Shown: one piece after another, positions 9,073 to 17,328 of the stretch
Numbering within the stretch: the first letter of the stretch is position 1
Layout of the letters: each line of letters opens with the position of its first letter
Assembly (NCBI RefSeq): GCF_043642205.1
Contig: NZ_JBHZSG010000011.1
Coordinates: 1 to 64,000 of the forward strand
Source of the DNA: Thalassotalea_A litorea
GTDB taxonomy: Bacteria > Pseudomonadota > Gammaproteobacteria > Enterobacterales > Alteromonadaceae
Length of the DNA stretch: 64,000 bases
Reading direction: 5' to 3'
Translations under genes and position numbers: made by a program
Notes under the pieces: generated by a model
What the model was told of the DNA's origin: nothing
Database searches by the model: none
Seen by the model: the letters and a program-made list of their open reading frames with translations, nothing else

Positions 9073-9767
9073 TGTACGATAAACAAATATTCAAAAGCAG
9101 AGCTGATCTTGATCAGGCATTTGCTACACAAATCGCTTCGCAGCTTCAGAGCGTGATTGACGCTAAAGGTAAAGCCTCAATAGCCTTTTCCGGTGGCAGC
9201 ACACCGAAAGGTTTTTTTGCGGCATTATCCAATCAAGACATTGCCTGGGAAAACGTAACGGTTACATTGGCAGATGAGCGCTGGGTAGATTATGCCGATA
9301 GCAATTCTAATACCCGATTGCTTGCAGAAAACTTACTCACTAACAAAGCTTCATCTGCCAGCTTGTTTAAATTAAAGCAAGACGGTGAGTTAACTCCAAG
9401 CGCAATCCAAGCGCTTAACGACTCAGCGAACGAGCATTTATTACCCTTAGATATTGTTATCCTTGGTATGGGTGAAGATGGTCATACGGCTTCTTTATTT
9501 CCTTGCAGTAAAGAAATAAGCCAGGGGTTAGATGAAAAGGCCGCGCCTGGTTTACTAAAAGTCGTACCTGGAAGTGCACCTTTTGACCGCATCAGCTTTA
9601 ATTTTAACGCGCTAATACAGGCCTCACACTTATATTTACACATCGTCGGTGAAAGCAAGATGCAGGTTTTGGATCAGGCTATTTCTGATGACAACAGCAT
9701 GGAAATGCCAATCCGTGCGTTCTTACACCACAAGTCTAAAACCATCGATGTTTTTTGGGCGGAGTAG
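9072..9767 (+). CDS. pgl: 6-phosphogluconolactonase
   Basis: Hydrolyses 6-phosphogluconolactone to 6-phosphogluconate. It has 231 residues of the SOL/DevB type, not the YbhE beta-propeller type. Family motifs are SGGSTPKGFF (about 38-47), LADERWVDY and the GMGEDGHTASLFP signature. It starts one base inside the zwf stop, and the edd ribosome binding site lies inside its last codons. Confidence 0.95.
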   Translation: MYDKQIFKSRADLDQAFATQIASQLQSVIDAKGKASIAFSGGSTPKGFFAALSNQDIAWENVTVTLADERWVDYADSNSNTRLLAENLLTNKASSASLFKLKQDGELTPSAIQALNDSANEHLLPLDIVILGMGEDGHTASLFPCSKEISQGLDEKAAPGLLKVVPGSAPFDRISFNFNALIQASHLYLHIVGESKMQVLDQAISDDNSMEMPIRAFLHHKSKTIDVFWAE

Positions 9768-9769
9768 TT

Positions 9770-11593
9770 ATGATTAACCCTAAAATTGCAGCGGTTACCG
9801 ACCGTATTATTGAACGAAGCCGAGCTTCCAGAAAAGCATATCTGGAAAAAATTGATCGTGAATCTTCGCAGACGGTTCACCGCGGGGCGCTATCCTGCGG
9901 TAACCTGGCTCATGGATTTGCCGCTTGCGGTAAGAGCGAAAAAGATGTGTTAAAGCAGCTTAATCATAGTGATATTGCTATCGTATCCGCGTATAACGAT
10001 ATGCTGAGTGCGCATCAACCTTATGAAACCTATCCCGCGATCATTAAGAAAACCATACGAGAAACGGGCGGTGTCGCTCAGTTTGCCGGTGGTGTTCCAG
10101 CCATGTGTGATGGTGTAACTCAGGGCCAACCTGGGATGGATCTGAGCTTAATGAGTCGTGATGTGATCGCTATGTCCTCTGCCGTTGCGCTATCGCACAA
10201 CATGTTTGACGGCACGCTGATGTTAGGGATCTGCGATAAAATCGTTCCCGGCTTATTGATTGCGGCGATGACGTTTGGCCATTTACCCACGGTATTTGTG
10301 CCAGCAGGGCCTATGCCATCTGGTATTCCCAACAAAGAAAAAGCTCGTGTACGCCAACAATTTGCGAAAGGCGAAGTGGGTAAGGATGAATTACTGGAAG
10401 CAGAATCGAATTCGTACCATTCACCGGGAACCTGTACCTTCTTTGGTACCGCAAATTCGAATCAACTGGTTGTCGAGGTGATGGGATTGCACCTGCCAGG
10501 TGCATCGTTTATCGCGCCAAATACCGAATTGCGTGAAGAATTAACGAAAGCCGCGGCTCGCCAAGTGACACGTTTGACGCAACAGTCTGGTAACTTTCAG
10601 CCAATCGGCAAAATGATTGACGAAAAAAGTTGGGTCAATGCCATTGTCGCGTTGTTAGCCACAGGTGGTTCAACCAATTTAACCATGCATTTAATCGCGG
10701 CAGCGCGAGCCGGTGGTGTGATCATTAACTGGGATGATTTCTCAGATTTAAGTGATGCAACTCCTCTTATGACACGCATCTATCCAAATGGTTTTGCTGA
10801 TATAAACCAGTTCCAAGAGGCGGGTGGTATGGCTCTGTTGTTCCGTCGTCTATTGGAACAAGGTTTATTGCATGAAGACGTTCACACCATTTGTGGTGAA
10901 GGTCTGCAAAAATATACACAGCAACCAATTCTCGAAAATGGTGAGTTGAAATGGATTGATGGGCCAACGGAATCTGGCGATCTTGAAGTTATCGCCAATG
11001 TCGATAAGCCGTTTAAAAGTGATGGTGGTTTAAAGGTACTTGATGGCAACCTAGGCCGCGCGGTATTGAAAACCTCGGCGTTAAGACCTGGCGCAGAAGT
11101 GATAAAAGCACCAGCAGTTGTGTTTGAAGATCAAAACGATCTGGAAAAAGCATTTCAAAATGGCGAGTTAGAAAAAGACTTCATCGCTGTGGTTCGATTC
11201 CAGGGGCCGAAAAGTCGTGGCATGCCAGAGCTTCATAAACTCACACCACCACTTGGAGTTTTGCAGGATAAAGGCTTTAAAGTTGCCTTAGTTACTGACG
11301 GCCGCATGTCTGGTGCTTCCGGAAAGGTACCTGCGGCAATTCATCTGGTCCCAGAAGCACTCGATGGTGGGTTGATCGCCAAAGTTCAAACTGGCGATAT
11401 GATCCAGGTTGATGGTTACAGTGGTCGAATTAACGTTTTGGTTAGCGATGACGAATTAGCGAAGCGTGAAACCGCACAGTTTTCTGGGCACATGCAGCAT
11501 CAGGGCATGGGGCGTGAGCTCTTTGGATTTATGCGCAGCAGTCTAAGTGGCGCGGAGTTGGGTGCTTGTTCATTGTTTAAAGAGGATGATTAG
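9770..11593 (+). CDS. edd: Phosphogluconate dehydratase
   Basis: Dehydrates 6-phosphogluconate to 2-keto-3-deoxy-6-phosphogluconate. It is a [4Fe-4S] enzyme of the IlvD/Edd family with 607 residues, the usual length. The Edd-type motifs HGAL/CGNLAHGFAACGKS, GVPAMCDGVTQGQPGM and LGICDKIVPG hold the cluster cysteines; GPKSRGMPELHKLTPPLG and VTDGRMSGASGKVPAAIH follow. The start is ATG 9770 with GGAG at 9761-9764; an upstream in-frame GTG at 9755 would overlap pgl. It is the third gene of the operon. Confidence 0.97.
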   Translation: MINPKIAAVTDRIIERSRASRKAYLEKIDRESSQTVHRGALSCGNLAHGFAACGKSEKDVLKQLNHSDIAIVSAYNDMLSAHQPYETYPAIIKKTIRETGGVAQFAGGVPAMCDGVTQGQPGMDLSLMSRDVIAMSSAVALSHNMFDGTLMLGICDKIVPGLLIAAMTFGHLPTVFVPAGPMPSGIPNKEKARVRQQFAKGEVGKDELLEAESNSYHSPGTCTFFGTANSNQLVVEVMGLHLPGASFIAPNTELREELTKAAARQVTRLTQQSGNFQPIGKMIDEKSWVNAIVALLATGGSTNLTMHLIAAARAGGVIINWDDFSDLSDATPLMTRIYPNGFADINQFQEAGGMALLFRRLLEQGLLHEDVHTICGEGLQKYTQQPILENGELKWIDGPTESGDLEVIANVDKPFKSDGGLKVLDGNLGRAVLKTSALRPGAEVIKAPAVVFEDQNDLEKAFQNGELEKDFIAVVRFQGPKSRGMPELHKLTPPLGVLQDKGFKVALVTDGRMSGASGKVPAAIHLVPEALDGGLIAKVQTGDMIQVDGYSGRINVLVSDDELAKRETAQFSGHMQHQGMGRELFGFMRSSLSGAELGACSLFKEDD

Positions 11594-11596
11594 GAT

Positions 11597-12580
11597 ATGG
11601 CGTCAGATGCTGTAAATATCGTAGCCGATATTGGCGGGACCAACCTACGCATTGGCATGCTCGATCAAACTGGCTCGATAAAAAACCTACATTTGTATCA
11701 ATGTGCGGAATTTTCCGGTTTGCAGACCGTTTTAGAAGATTATTTTGTCCAACATCAGATTGACTCAAGTCAGGTAAATGCCTGTTTAGCAATCGCATGT
11801 CCTGTAGATAAAGATCTGATAAGTATGACCAATTTGCCATGGGAATTTAAACAATCCGAGCTTAAAGCATCCCTTAAATTGCGTAGTCTATACATGATTA
11901 ATGATTACACGGCGATTGCGATGTCTATTAACAGTCTGGATGATAGTCAGAAAGTTAAAATAGGGAAGGGAGAGCCTGTTGCTCATAAACCGATTGCGAT
12001 CTGTGGTCCCGGTACCGGACTTGGGGTTGCCAACCTGTTTGAATATCAGGGGCAATGGATAAGTGTTGGTGGAGAAGGCGGTCATGTTGATTTTGCACCG
12101 ACGGACGATACCGAAGTCGCTATCCTGAATTTTCTTAAGAAAAAATATTCGCGAGTATCGGCAGAGCAATTGTTATCAGGCTTAGGGATCGAGCAGATTT
12201 ATCAGGCGTTATGTGAATTACACAACGTAGAACCACAACCTTATAAAGCGAAAGATATTTCCGCGAAAGGGATTACGAAAGACTGTGATATTTGTCATCA
12301 GGCAATGCAACAGTTTTGTAAAACCCTTGGTAGTTTTGCCGGAAACCTCGCTCTGACAACGGGCGCTTTTGGTGGGGTCTATATCGCCGGCGGTATCGTT
12401 CCAAGATTTTTGGAATTCTTTGCAAACAGCGATTTTCGTACACGATTTGAGGCGAAAGGGCGTTTTGAAGGGTTTAACCAAGCAATACCAACTTATGTAA
12501 TTACAGAGCCCCAGCCCGGAATTTCAGGCGCCAGTGCTTTTTTAACACAACAAATCAATAATGAGGTCGTATGTCTATAA
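11597..12580 (+). CDS. glk: Glucokinase
   Basis: Phosphorylates free glucose with ATP and so feeds Zwf. It has 327 residues and belongs to the bacterial glucokinase (Glk) family. Motifs are the N-terminal phosphate-binding ADIGGTNLRIGM (9-20), INDYTAIA with the catalytic-type Asp, GPGTGLGVA and GGEGGHVDFAP. It follows edd after 3 bases, and its last codons overlap the eda start by 10 bases. A kinase inside the operon suggests sugar can enter unphosphorylated rather than only through a PTS. Confidence 0.95.
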   Translation: MASDAVNIVADIGGTNLRIGMLDQTGSIKNLHLYQCAEFSGLQTVLEDYFVQHQIDSSQVNACLAIACPVDKDLISMTNLPWEFKQSELKASLKLRSLYMINDYTAIAMSINSLDDSQKVKIGKGEPVAHKPIAICGPGTGLGVANLFEYQGQWISVGGEGGHVDFAPTDDTEVAILNFLKKKYSRVSAEQLLSGLGIEQIYQALCELHNVEPQPYKAKDISAKGITKDCDICHQAMQQFCKTLGSFAGNLALTTGAFGGVYIAGGIVPRFLEFFANSDFRTRFEAKGRFEGFNQAIPTYVITEPQPGISGASAFLTQQINNEVVCL

Positions 12581-13221
12581 CAACAAACTGGCAAATTAAG
12601 CCACAACAAATTTTTGCCATGGGCCCCATAGTGCCAGTTTTGGTCATCGAAAATGTGGAAGATGCGGTGCCTATCGCAAAAGCCCTGATGGCGGGTGGTA
12701 TTAACGTGTTAGAAGTTACCCTGAGAACGGAAAATGCTCTTCAGGTTATTCGCAAAATTGCTGACGAATTACCGGAAGCCATGGTCGGAGCTGGAACTGT
12801 GACGAACCCTGAAACGTTACGTCAAGCCGAAGAAGCGGGCGCTAAATTTGCGATTAGCCCGGGCATGACCCGCGAATTATTGCAGGCTTCCGGTGATTCA
12901 AGTATCCCACTGATCCCGGGTATTGCATCTATTTCAGAGTTAATGACCGGTATTGATGCAGGCTTAGATCATTTTAAATTTTTCCCTGCAGAAGCGATTG
13001 GTGGTGCGAAAGCGATTAAATCTATCGCTGGACCGTTTCCTGACATTCGCTTTTGTCCAACGGGTGGAATCAATCAGGACAATATGGGGAGCTACCACGC
13101 ATTGAAAAATGTCAGTTGTATCGGTGGTTCCTGGTTAGTACCAGAAGACGCGGTGGCGAACAAAGACTGGGATCGCATTACGGATATTACCAAAAATGCC
13201 GTAGCGGCGGTTAAACGATAA
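12571..13221 (+). CDS. eda: KDPG/KHG aldolase (2-dehydro-3-deoxyphosphogluconate aldolase)
   Basis: Cleaves 2-keto-3-deoxy-6-phosphogluconate to pyruvate and glyceraldehyde 3-phosphate. It has 216 residues, a normal length. The TIM-barrel motifs LEVTLRT (E48 matching the E. coli catalytic Glu45), GAGTV, ISPG, HFKFFPAE (Schiff-base Lys136) and FCPTGGI are all intact. It is the last operon gene, overlaps glk by 10 bases, has GAGG at 12563-12566, and is followed by a terminator at 13254. Confidence 0.97.
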   Translation: MSITTNWQIKPQQIFAMGPIVPVLVIENVEDAVPIAKALMAGGINVLEVTLRTENALQVIRKIADELPEAMVGAGTVTNPETLRQAEEAGAKFAISPGMTRELLQASGDSSIPLIPGIASISELMTGIDAGLDHFKFFPAEAIGGAKAIKSIAGPFPDIRFCPTGGINQDNMGSYHALKNVSCIGGSWLVPEDAVANKDWDRITDITKNAVAAVKR

Positions 13222-13253
13222 TATCGTAAGCGCGTTTCAGGTTAAGAGATAAT

Positions 13254-13279
13254 AAAAGGGGGCTAAGGCTCCCTTTTTT
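13254..13279 (+). terminator. Terminator of the zwf-eda operon
   Basis: AAAAGGG (13254-13260) pairs with CCCTTTT (13271-13277), extended inward by G-U and G-C pairs around a TAAG loop and followed by further T. It sits 32 bases after the eda stop. Confidence 0.88.
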
Positions 13280-13676
13280 GCTCAACTTAATCGTTCCGTT
13301 TTCTGGGTTTAACAAAAAGATTCGATATTTAATATGAAAAATTTTCAACCATATAAATCCTTGTCTATAGTGTAATTAAGCACCTTGCTTAATGTTTTGA
13401 TGGAACTTTATAAAGATAACGGTCGTGTTCAGTTTTTTATCTTTGATGCTTTGAATTTTCATTACGTGATAGTAGTTCTTAAATTATCTATAGCGGTGAT
13501 AGTTCGAGATTTCATGAGATAATTTCAATGTTGACGAAACTGCAGTCAGATTTTTTCGTTTTAAATATCAAAGGTCGTAGGTAGCGACTTTTAGCTCAAT
13601 AATTTCAGGAAATTGCATACTCTTGTGAAATTTTTCGTTGGCGGCAAAAAGTAAATGTCGTCGATAGGAGCGTCGA
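13280..13676. other. Non-coding AT-rich stretch
   Basis: No convincing gene was seen. AAAGATAA (13412-13419) and TTATCTTT (13437-13444) are inverted arms around a 17-base loop without a following U-tract. The rest presumably carries the promoter of the lipoprotein gene at 13677, but I could not place boxes with confidence. Confidence 0.4.
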
Positions 13677-14336
13677 ATGAAGATTGTTGGTTTGTTGAGC
13701 CTGATATTTTTTATCACATCCTGCTCTGTTGTACCCGGGTACTCGTCCGTTACAGACGTACCCAGCGATGTACCTGAATACTACCAGAAACCTCTGACGT
13801 TTGAGGAGCTGGACGAAGAAGTGAATTTATTGAACCCGGTAATTGGCATGTATCCGCCAAGATTCAATAGTGAAAAGCACCGTGAACAAGTGTTTGTTGC
13901 CTGGATGGAATTGGTTGATGATGCGCAACGTTTTCATGGCCAACGTCAGGAAGAAAAAACCTTTTATATGTTAACGGAACTGTATCGCATGGGCTATAAC
14001 ATGCAGGTTCCAGGAAGCGGTGATAATGCGCTTCAACATTTAACAGAGTGCCTTGAAATCTACCCAACCTCGGTGGCCTGCAATTTTTCAGCAACCTATT
14101 TCTACCTCACCGCTGGCCGTTATTACTTAGGTGATGCAGAAAAGAGTCTGCAACGATTGCGAGAACATTACCTACCAGCACTAAATCATGAAGTGGAGAG
14201 CGGTTATGTGTTTCTGTATTTATTTAAACAAGATGCACAAAAAGCCAAAGATCAAATTGATTTGTTTGTTGATGCATTTCCCAATAGTCATCAGGCTGAT
14301 GAGTTCACACAAATTAAACAGGCATTGACCGAGTAA
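13677..14336 (+). CDS. Uncharacterised lipoprotein with TPR-like helices
   Basis: A 219-residue protein of unknown function. A short signal peptide ends in the lipobox ITSC (Cys16). The mature part is helical. Residues about 95-210 look like two or three degenerate tetratricopeptide units (LYRMGYNM...ALQHLTECLEIYPTSVACNFSAT, YYLGDAEKSLQRLREHYLPAL, DAQKAKDQIDLFVDAFPNS), which would suit protein-protein contact in the periplasm. GGAGCGTC precedes ATG 13677. The stop codon TAA is exactly the left flank of the MITE-like repeat at 14337, so the element appears to have inserted at the end of the gene. Confidence 0.7.
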   Translation: MKIVGLLSLIFFITSCSVVPGYSSVTDVPSDVPEYYQKPLTFEELDEEVNLLNPVIGMYPPRFNSEKHREQVFVAWMELVDDAQRFHGQRQEEKTFYMLTELYRMGYNMQVPGSGDNALQHLTECLEIYPTSVACNFSATYFYLTAGRYYLGDAEKSLQRLREHYLPALNHEVESGYVFLYLFKQDAQKAKDQIDLFVDAFPNSHQADEFTQIKQALTE

Positions 14337-14599
14337 TACCAATCACATTAAGTTTGTGCACAACTCAGAGTTAGGGCAGAGGTTCAGTTACAACATAGGT
14401 TTCATCGATATAGTCATTCTATATTAATGAAATATAGGGCAGTAAATGGGCCTCTGGTAAACTCCCTACGGGTGAGTTTTAAAGGCATTTATCCTGCGTT
14501 ACTGATTTTGACAATGGAATAACCATTCTCTGCAATCAAAGCCTTGTCTAAAAGCCTTTAAATTCTCACTGAGTGAGCAATAATTTAATGTGATTGGTA
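14337..14599 (+). repeat. MITE-like element, complete copy
   Basis: A 263-base element with terminal inverted repeats: TACCAATCACATTAA at 14337 and its complement ending at 14599. It is flanked on both sides by TAA (14334-14336 and 14600-14602), a likely 3-base target duplication; the left one is the stop codon of the preceding gene. There is no coding capacity. The first 135 bases match the inverted copy at 1-137. This kind of element would be mobilised in trans by a related transposase that is not in this window. Confidence 0.85.
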
Positions 14600-14730
14600 T
14601 AAGGCATAATTTAGCTATGCTATCGGTGCTTCAATGCCTTTATTGCTGATTGTTTTTCAATGGGTTAGAGTAACTTCTATCGATAACGCATTTATTATGC
14701 ATCCGAACATCACGTTATAGAGGAACTCTA

Positions 14731-15327
14731 ATGGAATTATCTAGCATCATCTTTTGGGTAGTGCTCGCTGCCCTTGTGTTTTTTGTCATTTCCATTTTTA
14801 ATCAATTGGTGGCGTTAAAGAACCGCTATCAGAATGCGTTTGCGCAAATCGAAGTGCAATTAAAACGTCGTTACGATCTAATCCCTAATTTGGTTGAAAC
14901 CGCTAAAAGTTATATGAAGCATGAGAGGGAAACGCTCGAAGCGGTAATATCCGCAAGAAATGTGGCAGCCAAAGGTTTGGAAGCGGCGATGAAGGCACCA
15001 GGTGATGCCTCGGCAATGCAGTCTCTGGCTGGTGCAGAAGGTATGCTAACGTCAGCACTTGATAAATTAAACGTCGTTATGGAAGCCTATCCGGATCTCA
15101 AAGCCAACGAAAACATGATGCAGGTTAATGAAGAGCTGGTAAGTACTGAAAACCGTATAAGTTTTGCCCGTCAGGCATTCAATGATCAGGTCATGAGTTA
15201 CAACACTTATAAACAACAATTCCCACAAAATTTCTTTGCTGGTCCCTTCGGTCACGGTAAAGATGCATCTTTACTCAAGTTTGCAGATAGTGCTGATATT
15301 CAGGCAGCACCCAAGGTTAGTTTCTAA
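14731..15327 (+). CDS. lemA: LemA family protein
   Basis: A 198-residue membrane-anchored helical protein. One transmembrane segment (about 5-28) is followed by the LemA signature region NRYQNAFAQIEVQLKRRYDLIPNLVETAKSY and a four-helix bundle with KANENMMQVNEELVSTENRISFARQAFND. The function of LemA proteins is not settled. It is 15 bases upstream of a membrane M48 protease, a pairing seen often in bacteria and suggesting a joint role in membrane or protein quality control. Confidence 0.93.
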   Translation: MELSSIIFWVVLAALVFFVISIFNQLVALKNRYQNAFAQIEVQLKRRYDLIPNLVETAKSYMKHERETLEAVISARNVAAKGLEAAMKAPGDASAMQSLAGAEGMLTSALDKLNVVMEAYPDLKANENMMQVNEELVSTENRISFARQAFNDQVMSYNTYKQQFPQNFFAGPFGHGKDASLLKFADSADIQAAPKVSF

Positions 15328-15342
15328 CCGGTAATTACGTTT

Positions 15343-17262
15343 ATGGATTTTTTTCAAGCTCAGGAACAAGCTAAGCGTTCTACAGGTTTGCTGGTGCTTT
15401 TATTTACTGGCGCAGTGATAACGCTTGTGATGTTTACAAATATCATCGCCATGGCCGCACTCGGGTATATTAATTTTGAACCAGACACCGAAGTAAATCT
15501 TCAATACCTGAGTGAACAGTTCGATTGGCGGATGTTTGCGTTCATTACCGCCTTAGTTGGATTTGTGATCTTTAGCGGCAGTGCCTATAAACAAATGTCG
15601 TTGCGCCATGGTGGTAAGGTGATTGCTGAAGCCTTAGGAGGCGTGGTGATTAATCCTCTGTTGGCGAATCGTCTGGAAAAACGACTGCTCAATGTTGTTG
15701 AAGAGATGGCAATAGCGGCAGGAACACCTGTTCCCAGAGTCTATGTATTAAAGGATGAGTCGGCGATTAATGCTTTTGCTGCGGGGTTTTCTACGTCCGA
15801 TGCCGTCATCGGAATTACGCAAGGCGCATTGGAAAAACTAGACCGGGATGAATTGCAAGGCGTAATCGCCCATGAGTTTAGCCATATCCTTAATGGCGAT
15901 ATGCGCTTAAATTTGCAATTGGTGGCATTACTGCATGGCATTTTGGTTATCGGATTCATTGGCTACTACCTGTTACACGCGGGAAGAGGCTCTAGTAAAA
16001 ATGGCGCGGCGGTGTTTGGCCTGGGATTTGGCTTGCTGCTTATAGGATATGGTGGCCATTTCTTTGGCAATATCATTAAAGCGTCAATAAGTCGCCAGCG
16101 GGAATACCTTGCAGACGCATCGGCCGTGCAATTTACCCGTAACAATCAAGGGATCACTCAGGCTTTATATAAAATAAAGCAATCTTCATTTGGCTCCTAT
16201 ATTGATCAACCTGATGCTATTGAATACACCCATGGATTTTTTTCAAAGGGCGTTAAATCGTTTGCATCAAATCTTTTTGCGACACATCCACCGATTGAAG
16301 ACCGAATTACCAAAATATCCCCTCATTTTTTGTTGAACGCGGCGAATGCTGATAGCAAGCCAATGCGTAAGGTAAACAAAGCAAAAAACAGCGAATCCAC
16401 TCCTGACTCCAGCAGAGGCGGCACCAAGGGGGTAGGTCCAGAGCAAGTCGCGATTTTGTCGGTATTGTCCCAAGCCGGCAATATTGACCAACAGCAATTG
16501 AACTATGCACATACGTTGATTAATAGCATTGAGGATAATCTCTATGCTAAATGTCATAATCCGATAGGGGCCAGGGCAATTGTTTGCTGTTTGGTTCTTG
16601 CCAATGATCCAGACGTTTTAAATGAACAATTTGCTCTTATTCAACAATCTGACGATACGCAACTGATTGATTCGGTATTTGAATTACGACAAAGTATTAC
16701 CGATTTACCTTCAGCATATCGTCTGCCGCTCGTCGATCTTTTAAACCCAGCTTTAAAGCAGTTGAGTGCCACCGAGGTGAGAGATTTTGAATCTCTGGTA
16801 GATGGACTAATATACGCGGACAAACAGCTGGACCGATTTGAGTGGATTTTGAAGCAAGTTGTCTTTAGTCACCTGAAAAACAACACAGAAACGACTGGTG
16901 TAAAAAAATATTTGGCCATTTCCAAGGTATCCACTGCGGTTAACGGGATATTGTCTTTGGTATTATCGGCAAGCGAACACCAATTGACCGCTGCGAATCA
17001 TGATAGATTAACCCAGCATATCGATTTACCCGATCTTGCTGAACTGCAGCCCAATCAGACCGATTTTGAAGCGGCTAGTAAATACCTTGAACAGTTGAAT
17101 CGTCTCGGTTTTGGCGACAAGGAAAAGGTGATCCGAGGTTGCCTGCTGATTATTGGTATTGATGGTATTGTTAATATCCGTGAGTATGAACTGGTAAGAG
17201 CCATAGCTGATGTATTAAGCGTACCGCTACCGCCAGACCTTAACATTGGCCCCGTTGATTAG
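15343..17262 (+). CDS. Membrane M48 family zinc protease (HtpX-like) with long C-terminal extension
   Basis: A 639-residue protein, about twice the length of HtpX. Transmembrane segments lie near 15-40 and 63-82 and again near 190-240. The zinc-protease motif HEFSH is at 177-181, followed by the Glu ligand in SRQREYLADASAVQFT. After about residue 325 a non-protease extension of some 300 residues begins. Its last part (GIDGIVNIREYELVRAIADVLSVPLPP) resembles the DG-x-V-x-x-x-E-Y-x-L pattern of TerB-like domains. It is co-transcribed with lemA and ends in a shared terminator. Confidence 0.9.
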   Translation: MDFFQAQEQAKRSTGLLVLLFTGAVITLVMFTNIIAMAALGYINFEPDTEVNLQYLSEQFDWRMFAFITALVGFVIFSGSAYKQMSLRHGGKVIAEALGGVVINPLLANRLEKRLLNVVEEMAIAAGTPVPRVYVLKDESAINAFAAGFSTSDAVIGITQGALEKLDRDELQGVIAHEFSHILNGDMRLNLQLVALLHGILVIGFIGYYLLHAGRGSSKNGAAVFGLGFGLLLIGYGGHFFGNIIKASISRQREYLADASAVQFTRNNQGITQALYKIKQSSFGSYIDQPDAIEYTHGFFSKGVKSFASNLFATHPPIEDRITKISPHFLLNAANADSKPMRKVNKAKNSESTPDSSRGGTKGVGPEQVAILSVLSQAGNIDQQQLNYAHTLINSIEDNLYAKCHNPIGARAIVCCLVLANDPDVLNEQFALIQQSDDTQLIDSVFELRQSITDLPSAYRLPLVDLLNPALKQLSATEVRDFESLVDGLIYADKQLDRFEWILKQVVFSHLKNNTETTGVKKYLAISKVSTAVNGILSLVLSASEHQLTAANHDRLTQHIDLPDLAELQPNQTDFEAASKYLEQLNRLGFGDKEKVIRGCLLIIGIDGIVNIREYELVRAIADVLSVPLPPDLNIGPVD

Positions 17263-17283
17263 TATGACAAGCTGTATGTCATT

Positions 17284-17314
17284 AAAAAAGGCGCCACTTG
17301 GCGCCTTTGTTTTG
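17284..17314. terminator. Bidirectional terminator between convergent genes
   Basis: AAAGGCGCC (17287-17295) and GGCGCCTTT (17300-17308) pair around a 4-base loop, with an A-run on the left and T-rich sequence on the right. It can serve the M48 gene on the plus strand and the molybdenum oxidoreductase on the minus strand. Confidence 0.88.
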
Positions 17315-17328
17315 CTTGAATTAAACGG

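Noticed and set aside
13412..13444. A regulatory RNA or terminator from AAAGATAA and TTATCTTT arms
   Set aside because: The 8-base stem is AT-only with a 17-base loop and no T-run, easily expected by chance in AT-rich sequence.
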